Assembly (NCBI GenBank): GCA_030656145.1
Contig: JAUSOF010000064.1
Location: 1-44,706, forward strand
From: Pseudomonas sp.
GTDB lineage: Bacteria; Pseudomonadota; Gammaproteobacteria; Pseudomonadales; Pseudomonadaceae
DNA: 44,706 nt
Direction: 5' to 3'
Position 1 is the first letter of the stretch; the number at the start of each line of letters is the position of its first letter. Position numbers and translations under genes: made by a program. Below, piece after piece: positions 9,365 through 17,486 of the stretch. The notes beneath the pieces were generated by a model. It was given only the letters and a program-made list of their open reading frames with translations, had not been told where the DNA came from and made no database searches.

Positions 9365-10873
9365 ATGAAACCATCGCTAGTCCTGAAAATGGGCCAGCAG
9401 CTGACGATGACCCCGCAGCTGCAACAGGCTATTCGCCTACTCCAACTGTCCACCCTGGATCTGCAGCAAGAGATCCAGGAGGCCTTGGAGTCAAACCCTA
9501 TGCTCGAGCGCGAAGAAGACGGTGACGACTTCGACAACTCGAACCCCCTGGCTGACGGCGCCGAGAACCCGGCGCCCGTCACACAACAAGAAGACGCCTA
9601 CCCAGATACGAGCCACCAGGAAACCCCACAGACCGTGGATAACCTGGAAGAAGGTGAGTGGAACGAGCGCATCCCCAACGAGCTGCCAGTCGACACCGCC
9701 TGGGAAGACATCTACCAGACCAGCGCCAGCAGCCTGCCAAGCAACGACGATGACGAGTGGGACTTCACCACCCGCACCTCGACGGGCGAAAGCTTGCAAA
9801 GCCACCTGCTCTGGCAACTCAATCTGGTACCGATGTCCGACAAGGATCGATTGATCGGAGTCACCCTGATCGACTGCATCAACTATCAGGGCTATCTGGA
9901 AGAAAGCCTCGAAGAAGTCGTCGACGCCTTCGACCCGGAACTGGACATCGAGCTCGACGAAGTGGAAGCCGTACTGCATCGCATCCAGCAATTCGAGCCG
10001 GCTGGCATTGCAGCCCGCGACTTGCGCGAATGCCTGCTCCTGCAACTGCGCCAGCTGCCTGCCAAGACGCCCTGGCTGACCGAAACCCAGCGCCTGGCCC
10101 ACGACTACCTCGATCTGCTTGGCGGCCGCGACTACAGCCAGTTGATGCGCCGCATGAAGCTCAAGGAAGACGAACTGCGCCAGGTCATTGAGCTGATCCA
10201 GAGCCTCAACCCGCGGCCCGGCTCGCAGATAGAGTCGAGCGAGCCAGAATACGTGGTACCCGATGTCATTGTGCGCAAACACAACGAGCGCTGGCTGGTA
10301 GAGCTGAACCAGGAAGCCATGCCACGCCTGCGGGTCAATGCGCAATATGCCGGCTTCGTCAAACGCGCCGACTCCAGCGCCGACAACACCTTTATGCGTA
10401 ATCAGTTGCAGGAGGCACGCTGGTTCATCAAAAGCCTGCAAAGCCGCAACGAAACCCTGATGAAGGTCGCCACCCAGATCGTCGAGCACCAGCGCGGCTT
10501 TCTCGACTATGGCGACGAGGCGATGAAACCCCTGGTGCTGCACGATATTGCCGAAGCGGTGGGCATGCATGAATCGACTATTTCACGGGTCACCACGCAA
10601 AAATTCATGCACACCCCGCGTGGCATTTATGAGCTGAAATACTTCTTCTCCAGCCACGTCAGCACCTCCGAAGGCGGCGAATGCTCGTCAACGGCGATCC
10701 GCGCCATCATCAAAAAACTGGTCGCTGCGGAAAATGCAAAAAAGCCGTTGAGTGACAGCAAGATCGCTGGTTTACTGGAGGCACAGGGCATACAAGTGGC
10801 CCGCCGCACAGTCGCTAAATACCGTGAATCGCTTGGTATAGCGCCTTCCAGTGAGCGCAAGCGGTTGATGTAA
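9365..10873 (+). CDS. rpoN: RNA polymerase sigma-54 factor
   Basis: Sigma-54 directs RNA polymerase to -24/-12 promoters that need an AAA+ activator, controlling nitrogen metabolism, flagella and other functions. The 502-residue protein has the glutamine-rich activator-interacting region I ([29 protein letters not shown]), an acidic region II (about 50-120), the core-binding region and the C-terminal DNA-binding part ending in the invariant RpoN box [13 protein letters not shown] 23 codons upstream keeps the frame open, but the protein family starts at this Met. It is followed by hpf-ptsN-rapZ-ptsO, the classic rpoN cluster. Confidence 0.98.
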   Translation: MKPSLVLKMGQQLTMTPQLQQAIRLLQLSTLDLQQEIQEALESNPMLEREEDGDDFDNSNPLADGAENPAPVTQQEDAYPDTSHQETPQTVDNLEEGEWNERIPNELPVDTAWEDIYQTSASSLPSNDDDEWDFTTRTSTGESLQSHLLWQLNLVPMSDKDRLIGVTLIDCINYQGYLEESLEEVVDAFDPELDIELDEVEAVLHRIQQFEPAGIAARDLRECLLLQLRQLPAKTPWLTETQRLAHDYLDLLGGRDYSQLMRRMKLKEDELRQVIELIQSLNPRPGSQIESSEPEYVVPDVIVRKHNERWLVELNQEAMPRLRVNAQYAGFVKRADSSADNTFMRNQLQEARWFIKSLQSRNETLMKVATQIVEHQRGFLDYGDEAMKPLVLHDIAEAVGMHESTISRVTTQKFMHTPRGIYELKYFFSSHVSTSEGGECSSTAIRAIIKKLVAAENAKKPLSDSKIAGLLEAQGIQVARRTVAKYRESLGIAPSSERKRLM

Positions 10874-11065
10874 AGTGACACACAACAAACGACCTGCAGG
10901 TCGGGCGCACGGTAAGTTCAGCTTCGCTCTCTCGATAGCAGCCACACTGCCAGAACTCGTAGAGCGAAGCTGCCAGACAAGCCCAATCAACATCTTTCAC
11001 GTCTAAGTATTCCGGTGGCAGGCCCGATAGCCTGCTTCTTATACGCGGCAACAAGGAGAAGTGGT
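10874..11065 (+). other. rpoN-hpf spacer with several inverted repeats
   Basis: Three structures lie in these 192 bp. A 12-bp perfect palindrome, GACCTGCAGGTC, is at 10891-10902. A 12-bp perfect inverted repeat (CAGCTTCGCTCT at 10919-10930 and its complement at 10961-10972) encloses 30 nt that hold a further GCAG/CTGC stem (10938-10950). A short hairpin, GCAGGC/GCCTGC, at 11018-11035 is followed by TTCTT just before the hpf ribosome site. None is a textbook terminator. They may form a structured hpf leader or a small RNA. Confidence 0.45.
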
Positions 11066-11374
11066 ATGCAAGTCAACATCAGTGGACATCAGCTGGATGT
11101 GACCGACGCCCTGCGCAACTATATCGACGAAAAGCTTGGTCGATTGGAGCGCCATTTCGACAAGATCACCAACGTGCAAGTCACCATGGAGGTCGAGAAG
11201 CTCAAGCAGAAAATTGAAGCGACCCTGCACATCGCCGGCGGCGAAGTAGTCGCCAATGCCGAGCACGATGATATGTATGCAGCCATCGACCTACTGACCG
11301 ACAAACTCGACCGCCAACTCATCAAGCACAAGGAAAAGCAGATCGACCGCCAGCAGGGCGCTACAGCCCGCTGA
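11066..11374 (+). CDS. hpf: Ribosome hibernation promoting factor
   Basis: HPF binds the decoding region of the 30S subunit in stationary phase and promotes inactive 100S ribosomes. The 102-residue short-type HPF/YfiA domain begins MQVNISGHQLDVTDALRNYI and contains the typical EVEKLKQKIEATLHI and DDMYAAIDLLTDKLDRQL segments; it lacks the C-terminal dimerisation domain of long HPF. AAGGAG at 11053-11058 sets the start; the frame is open 17 codons further up but without support. It lies 16 bp before ptsN. Confidence 0.96.
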   Translation: MQVNISGHQLDVTDALRNYIDEKLGRLERHFDKITNVQVTMEVEKLKQKIEATLHIAGGEVVANAEHDDMYAAIDLLTDKLDRQLIKHKEKQIDRQQGATAR

Positions 11375-11390
11375 GATCGCCTCCCCTCCT

Positions 11391-11864
11391 ATGATCCGAC
11401 TCGAAAATATCCTGACCCCCGGCCGGTCCCTGGTGAACGTGCCGGGTGGCAGTAAAAAACGCGTACTCGAACAGATAGCCAACCTGGTGGCACGCGAACT
11501 GCCTGACCTGGACGGCCAAGACATTTTCGAAAGCCTGATCGCCCGTGAAAAACTGGGCTCGACCGGCTTTGGTAATGGCATTGCCATTCCACACTGCCGG
11601 CTGCCAGGCTGCAATGCACCGATCAGTGCTCTTCTACGCCTCAATGCCCCCGTAGACTTTGACGCTATTGACGGCGCTCCAGTCGACCTATTGTTCGTCC
11701 TGCTGGTGCCAGAAGCGGCCACTGACGAACACCTCGAACTACTGCGCCAGATCGCCAGCATGCTCGACCGCAACGATGTGCGTGAACGTTTACGCCAGGC
11801 CCAGAGCAGCGAAGCGCTGTATCAGGTCGTGGTGGACATACAAAGCCAGCTCAATCGGGCCTGA
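11391..11864 (+). CDS. ptsN: Nitrogen PTS EIIA component
   Basis: PtsN (EIIA-Ntr) receives phosphate from EI-Ntr via NPr but has no sugar permease. It acts as a regulator of potassium transport, kinases and carbon/nitrogen balance. The 157-residue EIIA-type-2 domain has its phosphorylation site at His68 in GIAIPHCR, preceded by [15 protein letters not shown]. The downstream [19 protein letters not shown] is typical. The stop is 2 bp before the rapZ ATG, so the two are tightly linked. Confidence 0.96.
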   Translation: MIRLENILTPGRSLVNVPGGSKKRVLEQIANLVARELPDLDGQDIFESLIAREKLGSTGFGNGIAIPHCRLPGCNAPISALLRLNAPVDFDAIDGAPVDLLFVLLVPEAATDEHLELLRQIASMLDRNDVRERLRQAQSSEALYQVVVDIQSQLNRA

Positions 11865-11866
11865 CC

Positions 11867-12724
11867 ATGCGTTTGATCATCGTCAGCGGCCGCTCCGGCT
11901 CCGGCAAAAGCACCGCCCTCGACGTCCTTGAGGACAACGGCTTCTACTGCATCGACAACCTGCCGGCTGGCCTGCTCCCCGAACTGACGGAGCGCACCCT
12001 GCAGGACACCGAACTGCCACACTCGCAAGTCGCCGTATCGATCGACGCGCGCAACCTGCCGAGCCAACTCAAGCGTTTCCCGGAAATTCTCGAAGAGGTG
12101 CGTGCGCGGCACATCAAGTGTGACGTGGTCTATCTGGACGCCGACGAAGAAACCCTGCTCAAGCGCTTTTCCGAGACCCGCCGGCGCCACCCGCTGACCA
12201 ACGAGAACCGCTCGCTGGCCGAGGCCATCGCCGATGAAAGCCTGCTGCTTGGACCGATAATCGATCTCGCTGATCTGCAGATCGACACCACCCATCTCAA
12301 CCTCTACCAGTTACGCGACAGCCTCAAGTTGCGCCTGCTCAATCAGCCAGAGCCAGGCACGGCATTCCTAGTCGAGTCATTCGGCTTCAAACGCGGCATG
12401 CCGGTGGACGCTGACGTGGTGTTCGATGTGCGCTGCCTACCCAATCCTTACTGGAAGCCGGATCTGCGCGAGTTTTCCGGACTCGACCAACCAGTGGTTG
12501 ACTACCTGGCAGCCCAGGCCGATGTCGAAGAAATGTTCCAGGACATCCTTACCTACCTGAAGAAATGGCTACCGCGCTTCGCCGCCAGCAACCGCGCCTA
12601 TGTGACGGTAGCGATAGGCTGCACGGGCGGGCACCACCGCTCGGTATACCTGGCCAGCCGCTTGGGCGAGACGCTCAAACCCATTCTGAAAAACGTCCAG
12701 GTTCGCCACCGCGACCTTAGCTAA
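11867..12724 (+). CDS. rapZ: RNase adapter / nucleotide-binding protein RapZ
   Basis: This is a YvcJ/YhbJ-type protein of 285 residues. In E. coli RapZ senses glucosamine 6-phosphate and guides RNase E to the small RNA GlmZ; whether the same circuit exists in this organism cannot be seen here. The N-terminal kinase-like domain has the Walker A motif GRSGSGKST (residues 8-16) and [15 protein letters not shown]. The C-terminal domain keeps the conserved [12 protein letters not shown], part of the phosphosugar-binding pocket. It lies between ptsN and ptsO, as in most gamma-proteobacteria. Confidence 0.95.
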   Translation: MRLIIVSGRSGSGKSTALDVLEDNGFYCIDNLPAGLLPELTERTLQDTELPHSQVAVSIDARNLPSQLKRFPEILEEVRARHIKCDVVYLDADEETLLKRFSETRRRHPLTNENRSLAEAIADESLLLGPIIDLADLQIDTTHLNLYQLRDSLKLRLLNQPEPGTAFLVESFGFKRGMPVDADVVFDVRCLPNPYWKPDLREFSGLDQPVVDYLAAQADVEEMFQDILTYLKKWLPRFAASNRAYVTVAIGCTGGHHRSVYLASRLGETLKPILKNVQVRHRDLS

Positions 12725-12737
12725 GGATCCTGCCGCG

Positions 12738-13010
12738 ATGCCCTCCTGCGAAATCATCATCATCAACAAACTGGGCTTGCATGCTCGTGCAGCGGCCAAG
12801 TTCGTCGGTGTCGCCGGACGCTTCCCCTGCCAGGTCAAGGTCGGCCGCGCGCCAGAGAGCCTGGTGGACGGCAAAAGTATCATGGCCGTGATGATGCTCG
12901 CCGCCGGCAAAGGCACACCAATCCACCTGCACACCGAAGGTGAGCTGGACTGTGATGCACTCAATGCCCTGGTCGACCTGATCAATAACTACTTCGATGA
13001 AGGCGAATAA
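12738..13010 (+). CDS. ptsO: Nitrogen PTS phosphocarrier NPr
   Basis: NPr is the HPr-like carrier that moves phosphate from PtsP (EI-Ntr) to PtsN. The 90-residue HPr fold has the active-site His15 in NKLGLHARAAAKF, and around residue 47 it has DGKSIMAVMML, which corresponds to the regulatory Ser46 region of HPr. ptsP itself is not in the window. It is the last gene of the kdsD-to-ptsO series and is followed by a GC-rich hairpin at 13016-13032. Confidence 0.96.
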   Translation: MPSCEIIIINKLGLHARAAAKFVGVAGRFPCQVKVGRAPESLVDGKSIMAVMMLAAGKGTPIHLHTEGELDCDALNALVDLINNYFDEGE

Positions 13011-13015
13011 CGCAA

Positions 13016-13032
13016 GGTGCGCACAGCGCACC
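13016..13032. terminator. Hairpin between convergent ptsO and pmbA
   Basis: GGTGCGC and GCGCACC pair around a 3-nt loop, in the 39-bp gap between two genes that face each other. There is no T run on either strand. A similar GTGCGC...GCGCACCCTAC unit is a common small repeat in pseudomonads, so this may be a repeat that also works as a bidirectional terminator. Confidence 0.4.
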
Positions 13033-13049
13033 CTACGCAGGCCTTAGGC

Positions 13050-14396
13050 CTAGCTACCCGCCACGGTCATCTTCTCGATCAACACCGAGCCGGTGCGGAT
13101 ATTACTGCGTAGCTCCAGATCGTTACCCACTGCGACTATTTGCTTGAACATGTCGCGCAGATTGCCGGCGATGGTCACCTCTTGCACCGGGAACTGAATT
13201 TCGCCGTTCTCCACCCAAAAGCCGCCCGCTCCGCGGGAATAGTCACCGGTAACCATGTTCAGGCCCTGGCCCATCAACTCGGTGACCAACAAACCACGCC
13301 CCATGCGCTTGAGCAGCGCCTGCTGATCTTCCGCGCCATGACTGACGAACAGATTGTGTACGCCACCGGCATTGGCCGTACTCGGCATCCCCAGCTTGCG
13401 CCCCGAATAGGTACCCAGCACATAGGAGACCAGCTCACCGCCGTCGACGAACGACTTGGCGTAGGTCGCCAGACCATCGCCATCGAAAGCCGAACTGCCC
13501 AGGGCACGCGGAATATGCGGGCGCTCATCAAGGCTCAGCCAATCGGGGAACAACTGCTGACCCAGGGAGCCTTCGAGGAAGGATGACTTGCGGTACAGGT
13601 TGCCACCGGAAATGGCCGCGAGAAAATGCCCGAACAATCCGGTCGCCAGCTCGGCGGAAAATAATACCGGCACTTCGCAGGTCGGCACCGGACGCGCGCC
13701 CAGCCGACTGATCGCACGCAGCGCAGCACGCTGACCGATACCCGCCGCATCAGCCAGCAATTCGCCCTGACGATTGACGTCATACCAATAATCGCGCTGC
13801 ATCTGCCCGCCATCTTCGGCGATCATCACGCAACTCAAACTGTGCCGGGTACTGGCATAACCTGCGATGAAGCCATGACTATTGCCGTACACCCGGCAGC
13901 CCTGATGGGTATTGAGGGTCGTGCCATCGGCGTTCTTGATCCGCGTGTCCGTGGCAAAGGCCGCCGCCTCACAACGCAGTGCCTGCTCGATCGCCTGCTC
14001 CGGACTGATGGCCCAGGCGTGATACAGATCCAGCTGCGGCAAGTCACGGGCCATCAACCCGGCATCGGCCAAGCCTGCCGCCTCGTCTTCAGAGGCATGC
14101 TTGGCGATGGCCAGCGCCGCCGCCACTGTTTCGCGGATGGCTGCATCGCCACTGGCTGAGGTGCTGGCCGAGCCCTTGCGCTGACCAACATACAGGGTGA
14201 TACCGAAACCTTGGTCACGGTTGAACTCGACCGTCTCGACGTCACCCTGACGAACTGAGGTGGACAAACCTTGCTCCACCGACACAGCCACTTCACAGGC
14301 GCTCGCACCCTGCTTTTTCGCCTCGGCGATAATCTGCTCTACTTGCGCCTGCAACTGCGGTACGGCCTCGGGGCCAACACTATCTACTGCACTCAT
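13050..14396 (-). CDS. pmbA: Metalloprotease subunit TldE/PmbA
   Basis: PmbA (TldE) pairs with TldD to form the heterodimeric metallopeptidase that degrades or matures unfolded peptides such as microcin B17 and CcdA in E. coli. The 448-residue protein shows the TldE fold with EVPVLFSAELATGLFGHFLAAISGG but no HExxxH, as expected for the non-catalytic partner. The GTG two codons upstream is less likely than this ATG, which has AGGAG 5 nt before it. Its partner tldD is nearby at 15081-16523, separated by the oppositely oriented darP. Confidence 0.95.
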   Translation of the reverse strand: MSAVDSVGPEAVPQLQAQVEQIIAEAKKQGASACEVAVSVEQGLSTSVRQGDVETVEFNRDQGFGITLYVGQRKGSASTSASGDAAIRETVAAALAIAKHASEDEAAGLADAGLMARDLPQLDLYHAWAISPEQAIEQALRCEAAAFATDTRIKNADGTTLNTHQGCRVYGNSHGFIAGYASTRHSLSCVMIAEDGGQMQRDYWYDVNRQGELLADAAGIGQRAALRAISRLGARPVPTCEVPVLFSAELATGLFGHFLAAISGGNLYRKSSFLEGSLGQQLFPDWLSLDERPHIPRALGSSAFDGDGLATYAKSFVDGGELVSYVLGTYSGRKLGMPSTANAGGVHNLFVSHGAEDQQALLKRMGRGLLVTELMGQGLNMVTGDYSRGAGGFWVENGEIQFPVQEVTIAGNLRDMFKQIVAVGNDLELRSNIRTGSVLIEKMTVAGS

Positions 14397-14477
14397 AACC
14401 ACTCCTAAGAATCTGTCCGGGATCTACTGCGGGCTTCGCGCGTGATACGGCGGGCCGAACGCTTGCAGCTGGATACT

Positions 14478-14486
14478 TGCTATCAT
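14478..14486 (+). promoter_or_regulatory. Extended -10 element for darP
   Basis: TGCTATCAT, an extended -10 (TGn plus TATCAT), lies 27 bp upstream of the darP start in the divergent pmbA-darP spacer. No strong -35 box is seen, which extended -10 promoters can tolerate. Confidence 0.4.
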
Positions 14487-14513
14487 GGCGACGTTTTCCA
14501 TTGGACCGCCCCC

Positions 14514-15032
14514 ATGCCTGAATATCTTGATGACTTCTCCGGCGAGAAGAGTAAAACCCAGGTCAAACGCGAGCTGCATGCTCTGCAAGACCTGGGTCAA
14601 CGCCTGACCAGCCTGAAGCCCGACCTGCTCAACAAACTGCCGCTGACCGACGAATTGCGCCGCGCCCTTGCAGAAGCGTCCAAACACACCGCCAATTCTG
14701 CGAAAAAACGTCATATGCAGTTTATTGGCCGGCTGATGCGCGACCAGGACATCGACGCGATTCTCACCCTGCTCGACCAGCTTGATGCGTCTACTCGCCA
14801 ATACAATGAACGCTTTCATGGCCTGGAACGCTGGCGGGATCGTCTTATCAACGGCACCGACGACACCCTGGAAGCCTTTGTTGGCGACTATCCTGAAGCA
14901 GATCGGCAACACCTGCGTCAATTGATTCGCCAGGCTCAGCACGAACTGGCGCAGGAAAAAGCCCCTGCGGCCTCGCGCAAAATCTTCAAATACATCCGCG
15001 AACTGGACGAAGCCCAGCGCGGGCTACGCTGA
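14514..15032 (+). CDS. darP: Ribosome-associated protein DarP (YjgA)
   Basis: This is a 172-residue DUF615 protein, now known as DarP/YjgA, a factor that associates with late 50S assembly intermediates and promotes maturation of the peptidyl transferase centre. The sequence is helical and charged, starting [21 protein letters not shown], with the conserved [18 protein letters not shown] near residues 62-80. It lies between pmbA and tldD, a conserved arrangement in gamma-proteobacteria. The frame is open 24 codons upstream, but that part overlaps the promoter and has no ribosome site. Confidence 0.93.
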   Translation: MPEYLDDFSGEKSKTQVKRELHALQDLGQRLTSLKPDLLNKLPLTDELRRALAEASKHTANSAKKRHMQFIGRLMRDQDIDAILTLLDQLDASTRQYNERFHGLERWRDRLINGTDDTLEAFVGDYPEADRQHLRQLIRQAQHELAQEKAPAASRKIFKYIRELDEAQRGLR

Positions 15033-15042
15033 GCCTCACCCT

Positions 15043-15068
15043 GTGGGAGCGGCCTTGGCCGCCCCCAC
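15043..15068. repeat. REP-type palindrome between convergent darP and tldD
   Basis: GTGGGAGCGGCC and GGCCGCCCCCAC form a 12-position stem (one A-C mismatch) around a TT loop. The GTGGGAGCGGC start is typical of Pseudomonas REP sequences. It fills the 48-bp gap between two converging genes and could act as a terminator for both. Confidence 0.6.
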
Positions 15069-15080
15069 CAAGCACAGCAA

Positions 15081-16523
15081 TCAGCCCCCCGTCCCACCCA
15101 CGGTAATCGCATCGATCTTCAAGGTCGGCTGACCGACGCCAACCGGCACTGACTGACCGTCCTTGCCGCAGGTGCCAACGCCGCTGTCCAGGGCCAGGTC
15201 GTTACCGACCATCGACACCCGGCTCATGGCCTCGGGGCCATTGCCGATCAGGGTTGCACCCTTGACCGGCGCAGTGATTTTGCCGTCCTCAATCAGGTAG
15301 GCCTCACTGGTTGAGAACACGAACTTACCGCTGGTGATATCGACCTGACCGCCGCCGAGGTTGGCGCAGTAGATGCCTTTCTTCACCGAGCGGATGATTT
15401 CTTCCGGGTCGCTTTCACCGGCCAGCATGTAGGTGTTGGTCATCCGCGGCATCGGCAGGTGGGCATACGACTCGCGACGACCGTTGCCGGTGCGCGCCAC
15501 ACCCATCAGGCGAGCGTTCAGTTTGTCCTGCATATAGCCCTTGAGCACGCCGTTCTCGATCAGCGTGGTGCACTGGGTCGGCGTACCTTCGTCATCGATG
15601 CTCAGCGAACCACGGCGCTCAGCCAGCGTGCCGTCGTCGACGATGGTGCACAGACTCGACGCGACCTTCTCGCCCATCCGGCCACTGTAGGCGGAGCTGC
15701 CCTTGCGATTGAAATCGCCTTCCAGGCCGTGACCGACCGCTTCGTGCAGCAATACACCAGACCAGCCGGCCCCCATCACCACCGGCATGCTGCCGGCTGG
15801 TGCAGGTATCGCTTCGAGATTGACCAGCGCCTGGCGCAACGCCTCGCGGGCGTAGCCCATGGCGCGATCCTCGGTCATGAAATAGCGGTAGTCGGTACGC
15901 CCACCGCCACCATGGCCGCCACGTTCGCGGCGGCCGTTCTGCTCGACAATCACGCTGACATTGAACCGCACCAATGGGCGAATATCGACGCCCAGGCTGC
16001 CGTCCTGCGCCGCCACCAGGATGCGATCCCAAACACCGGCGAGGCTGACCGTAACCTGCTTGATCCGCGAATCAAGCGCGCGCGTGGCCACATCGACCTG
16101 TTTGAGCAATTCGACCTTCTGCGCCCGCCCGATCACATCCAGCGGATTGTCCGGCGCATACAAGGCCGTCACCTGCGGACTGCTGAACGCCTGCACCCGC
16201 GCATTCTGCCCGGCCCGGGCAATCGAACGGGCGGCATGAGAGGCCTGGGTCAGCGCCTCGGCGGTGATCGCGTTACTGTAGGCAAACCCGGTCTTCTCAC
16301 CCGACTGGGCACGCACACCAACGCCCTGATCAAGGTTGAAACTGCCTTCCTTGACGATGCCGTCCTCCAGCACCCAGGTCTCGGACACCTGGCTCTGGAA
16401 ATACAGATCAGCCGCGTCAATACCGGGCCCGGACAACTCACCCAGTACGCCTGGCAGATGGTCGAGGGTCAAGCCGCCCGGACCCAACAGGTGCTCACTG
16501 ACGGATAACAACATCTCGCTCAT
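15081..16523 (-). CDS. tldD: Metalloprotease subunit TldD
   Basis: TldD is the catalytic, zinc-binding half of the TldD/TldE peptidase. In the 480-residue protein the zinc motif HEAVGH is at residues 260-265 (His260, Glu261, His264), inside [21 protein letters not shown]. The third ligand, a cysteine, is expected near the C-terminus, where [14 protein letters not shown] occurs. It follows the nitrilase-like gene by 16 bp and is the last gene of the long minus-strand series that begins at mreB. Its non-catalytic partner PmbA is encoded about 0.7 kb further along. Confidence 0.96.
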   Translation of the reverse strand: MSEMLLSVSEHLLGPGGLTLDHLPGVLGELSGPGIDAADLYFQSQVSETWVLEDGIVKEGSFNLDQGVGVRAQSGEKTGFAYSNAITAEALTQASHAARSIARAGQNARVQAFSSPQVTALYAPDNPLDVIGRAQKVELLKQVDVATRALDSRIKQVTVSLAGVWDRILVAAQDGSLGVDIRPLVRFNVSVIVEQNGRRERGGHGGGGRTDYRYFMTEDRAMGYAREALRQALVNLEAIPAPAGSMPVVMGAGWSGVLLHEAVGHGLEGDFNRKGSSAYSGRMGEKVASSLCTIVDDGTLAERRGSLSIDDEGTPTQCTTLIENGVLKGYMQDKLNARLMGVARTGNGRRESYAHLPMPRMTNTYMLAGESDPEEIIRSVKKGIYCANLGGGQVDITSGKFVFSTSEAYLIEDGKITAPVKGATLIGNGPEAMSRVSMVGNDLALDSGVGTCGKDGQSVPVGVGQPTLKIDAITVGGTGG

Positions 16524-16539
16524 AACTGCTTATTCTCGT

Positions 16540-17394
16540 TCATGGCTGTTCGGAATCAGACAGCCGTGGTGCGGCCGCTGCAAAAAATCGTTTATGCCGG
16601 CTCACCGGCATGCGTTGGCGAATCGCCGCCTGCTCGACGGCATCACGGCTGGCCAGCAACACCGCCTCGCCGTGCGCCTGTTCGACCAACACCCGACCCC
16701 AAGGATCGATAATGGCCGAGTGACCGAAGGTCTCGCGTGCGCCTGGATGAGTACCGCCCTGGCCGGCGGCCAGCAGGTAACACTGGGTTTCAATAGCGCG
16801 GGCGCGCACCAATACCTGCCAGTGCGCCGCACCAGTCAGCGCAGTAAAGGCCGCTGGCACGCTGATCAACTCAGCGCCTGCCTCACGCAGGGCGCCATAC
16901 AACTCAGGAAAACGCAGGTCATAGCAAACAGTCAAACCCAGGCGCCCAACGGGTGTATCCGCCAGCACAATCTGACTGCCGTGGGCAAAGTCATCGGACT
17001 CACGGTAACTACCCTGACTGTCGCCAACCTCCACATCGAATAGATGCAGCTTGTCATAGCGCGCCACTTGCTCGCCATGCTCATCGAACAACAGGCAACA
17101 GGCCCGCGCCTTGGCCTCGGGCTGGCCTGCAGGCGGCAAGGGCAAAGTGCCGGCCACTATCCATAACTTGAGGTCGCGGGCGGCCTGTTTCAACCAGGGC
17201 AGGATCGGACCTTCACCGCGCGCCTCGCTAAGGCCCAGCGCCGCCAGGTCGCGGCGACCCATGGCGGCGAAATTTTCCGGCAGTACCGCCAGGCGAGCAC
17301 CGCCGGCCGCGGCCTGCTCAAGCAGACGCCGGGCCTGGGCAAGGTTGGCCGCCACATCAGTCTGGCTGACCATTTGAATCACCGCGAGACTCAT
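16540..17394 (-). CDS. Carbon-nitrogen hydrolase (Nit1-type, probable deaminated glutathione amidase)
   Basis: A 284-residue nitrilase-superfamily amidase with the full Glu-Lys-Cys triad: Glu40 in VLPENFAAM, Lys115 in ARYDKLHLFDVE and Cys157 in TVCYDLRFPELY. The KLHLFDVE and CYDLRFPELY wording fits the Nit1/YbeM branch, whose known members hydrolyse deaminated glutathione, a metabolite-repair reaction. Substrate is inferred from family membership only. It sits between yhdP and tldD, a conserved neighbourhood in pseudomonads. Confidence 0.88.
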   Translation of the reverse strand: MSLAVIQMVSQTDVAANLAQARRLLEQAAAGGARLAVLPENFAAMGRRDLAALGLSEARGEGPILPWLKQAARDLKLWIVAGTLPLPPAGQPEAKARACCLLFDEHGEQVARYDKLHLFDVEVGDSQGSYRESDDFAHGSQIVLADTPVGRLGLTVCYDLRFPELYGALREAGAELISVPAAFTALTGAAHWQVLVRARAIETQCYLLAAGQGGTHPGARETFGHSAIIDPWGRVLVEQAHGEAVLLASRDAVEQAAIRQRMPVSRHKRFFAAAAPRLSDSEQP

Positions 17395-17486
17395 GCCTGC
17401 TCCTGCTCGGTATAGCGTTAGGCTTTCAGCTTACAAGCCATGGCCATGGACTGCATCGTCTGGCGCAGCGGATTTGCAATAGCCGC

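Noticed and set aside
11018..11035. Hairpin before hpf as an intrinsic terminator
   Set aside because: The stem is only 6 bp and the tail TTCTTA is short; it is better regarded as part of the hpf leader.
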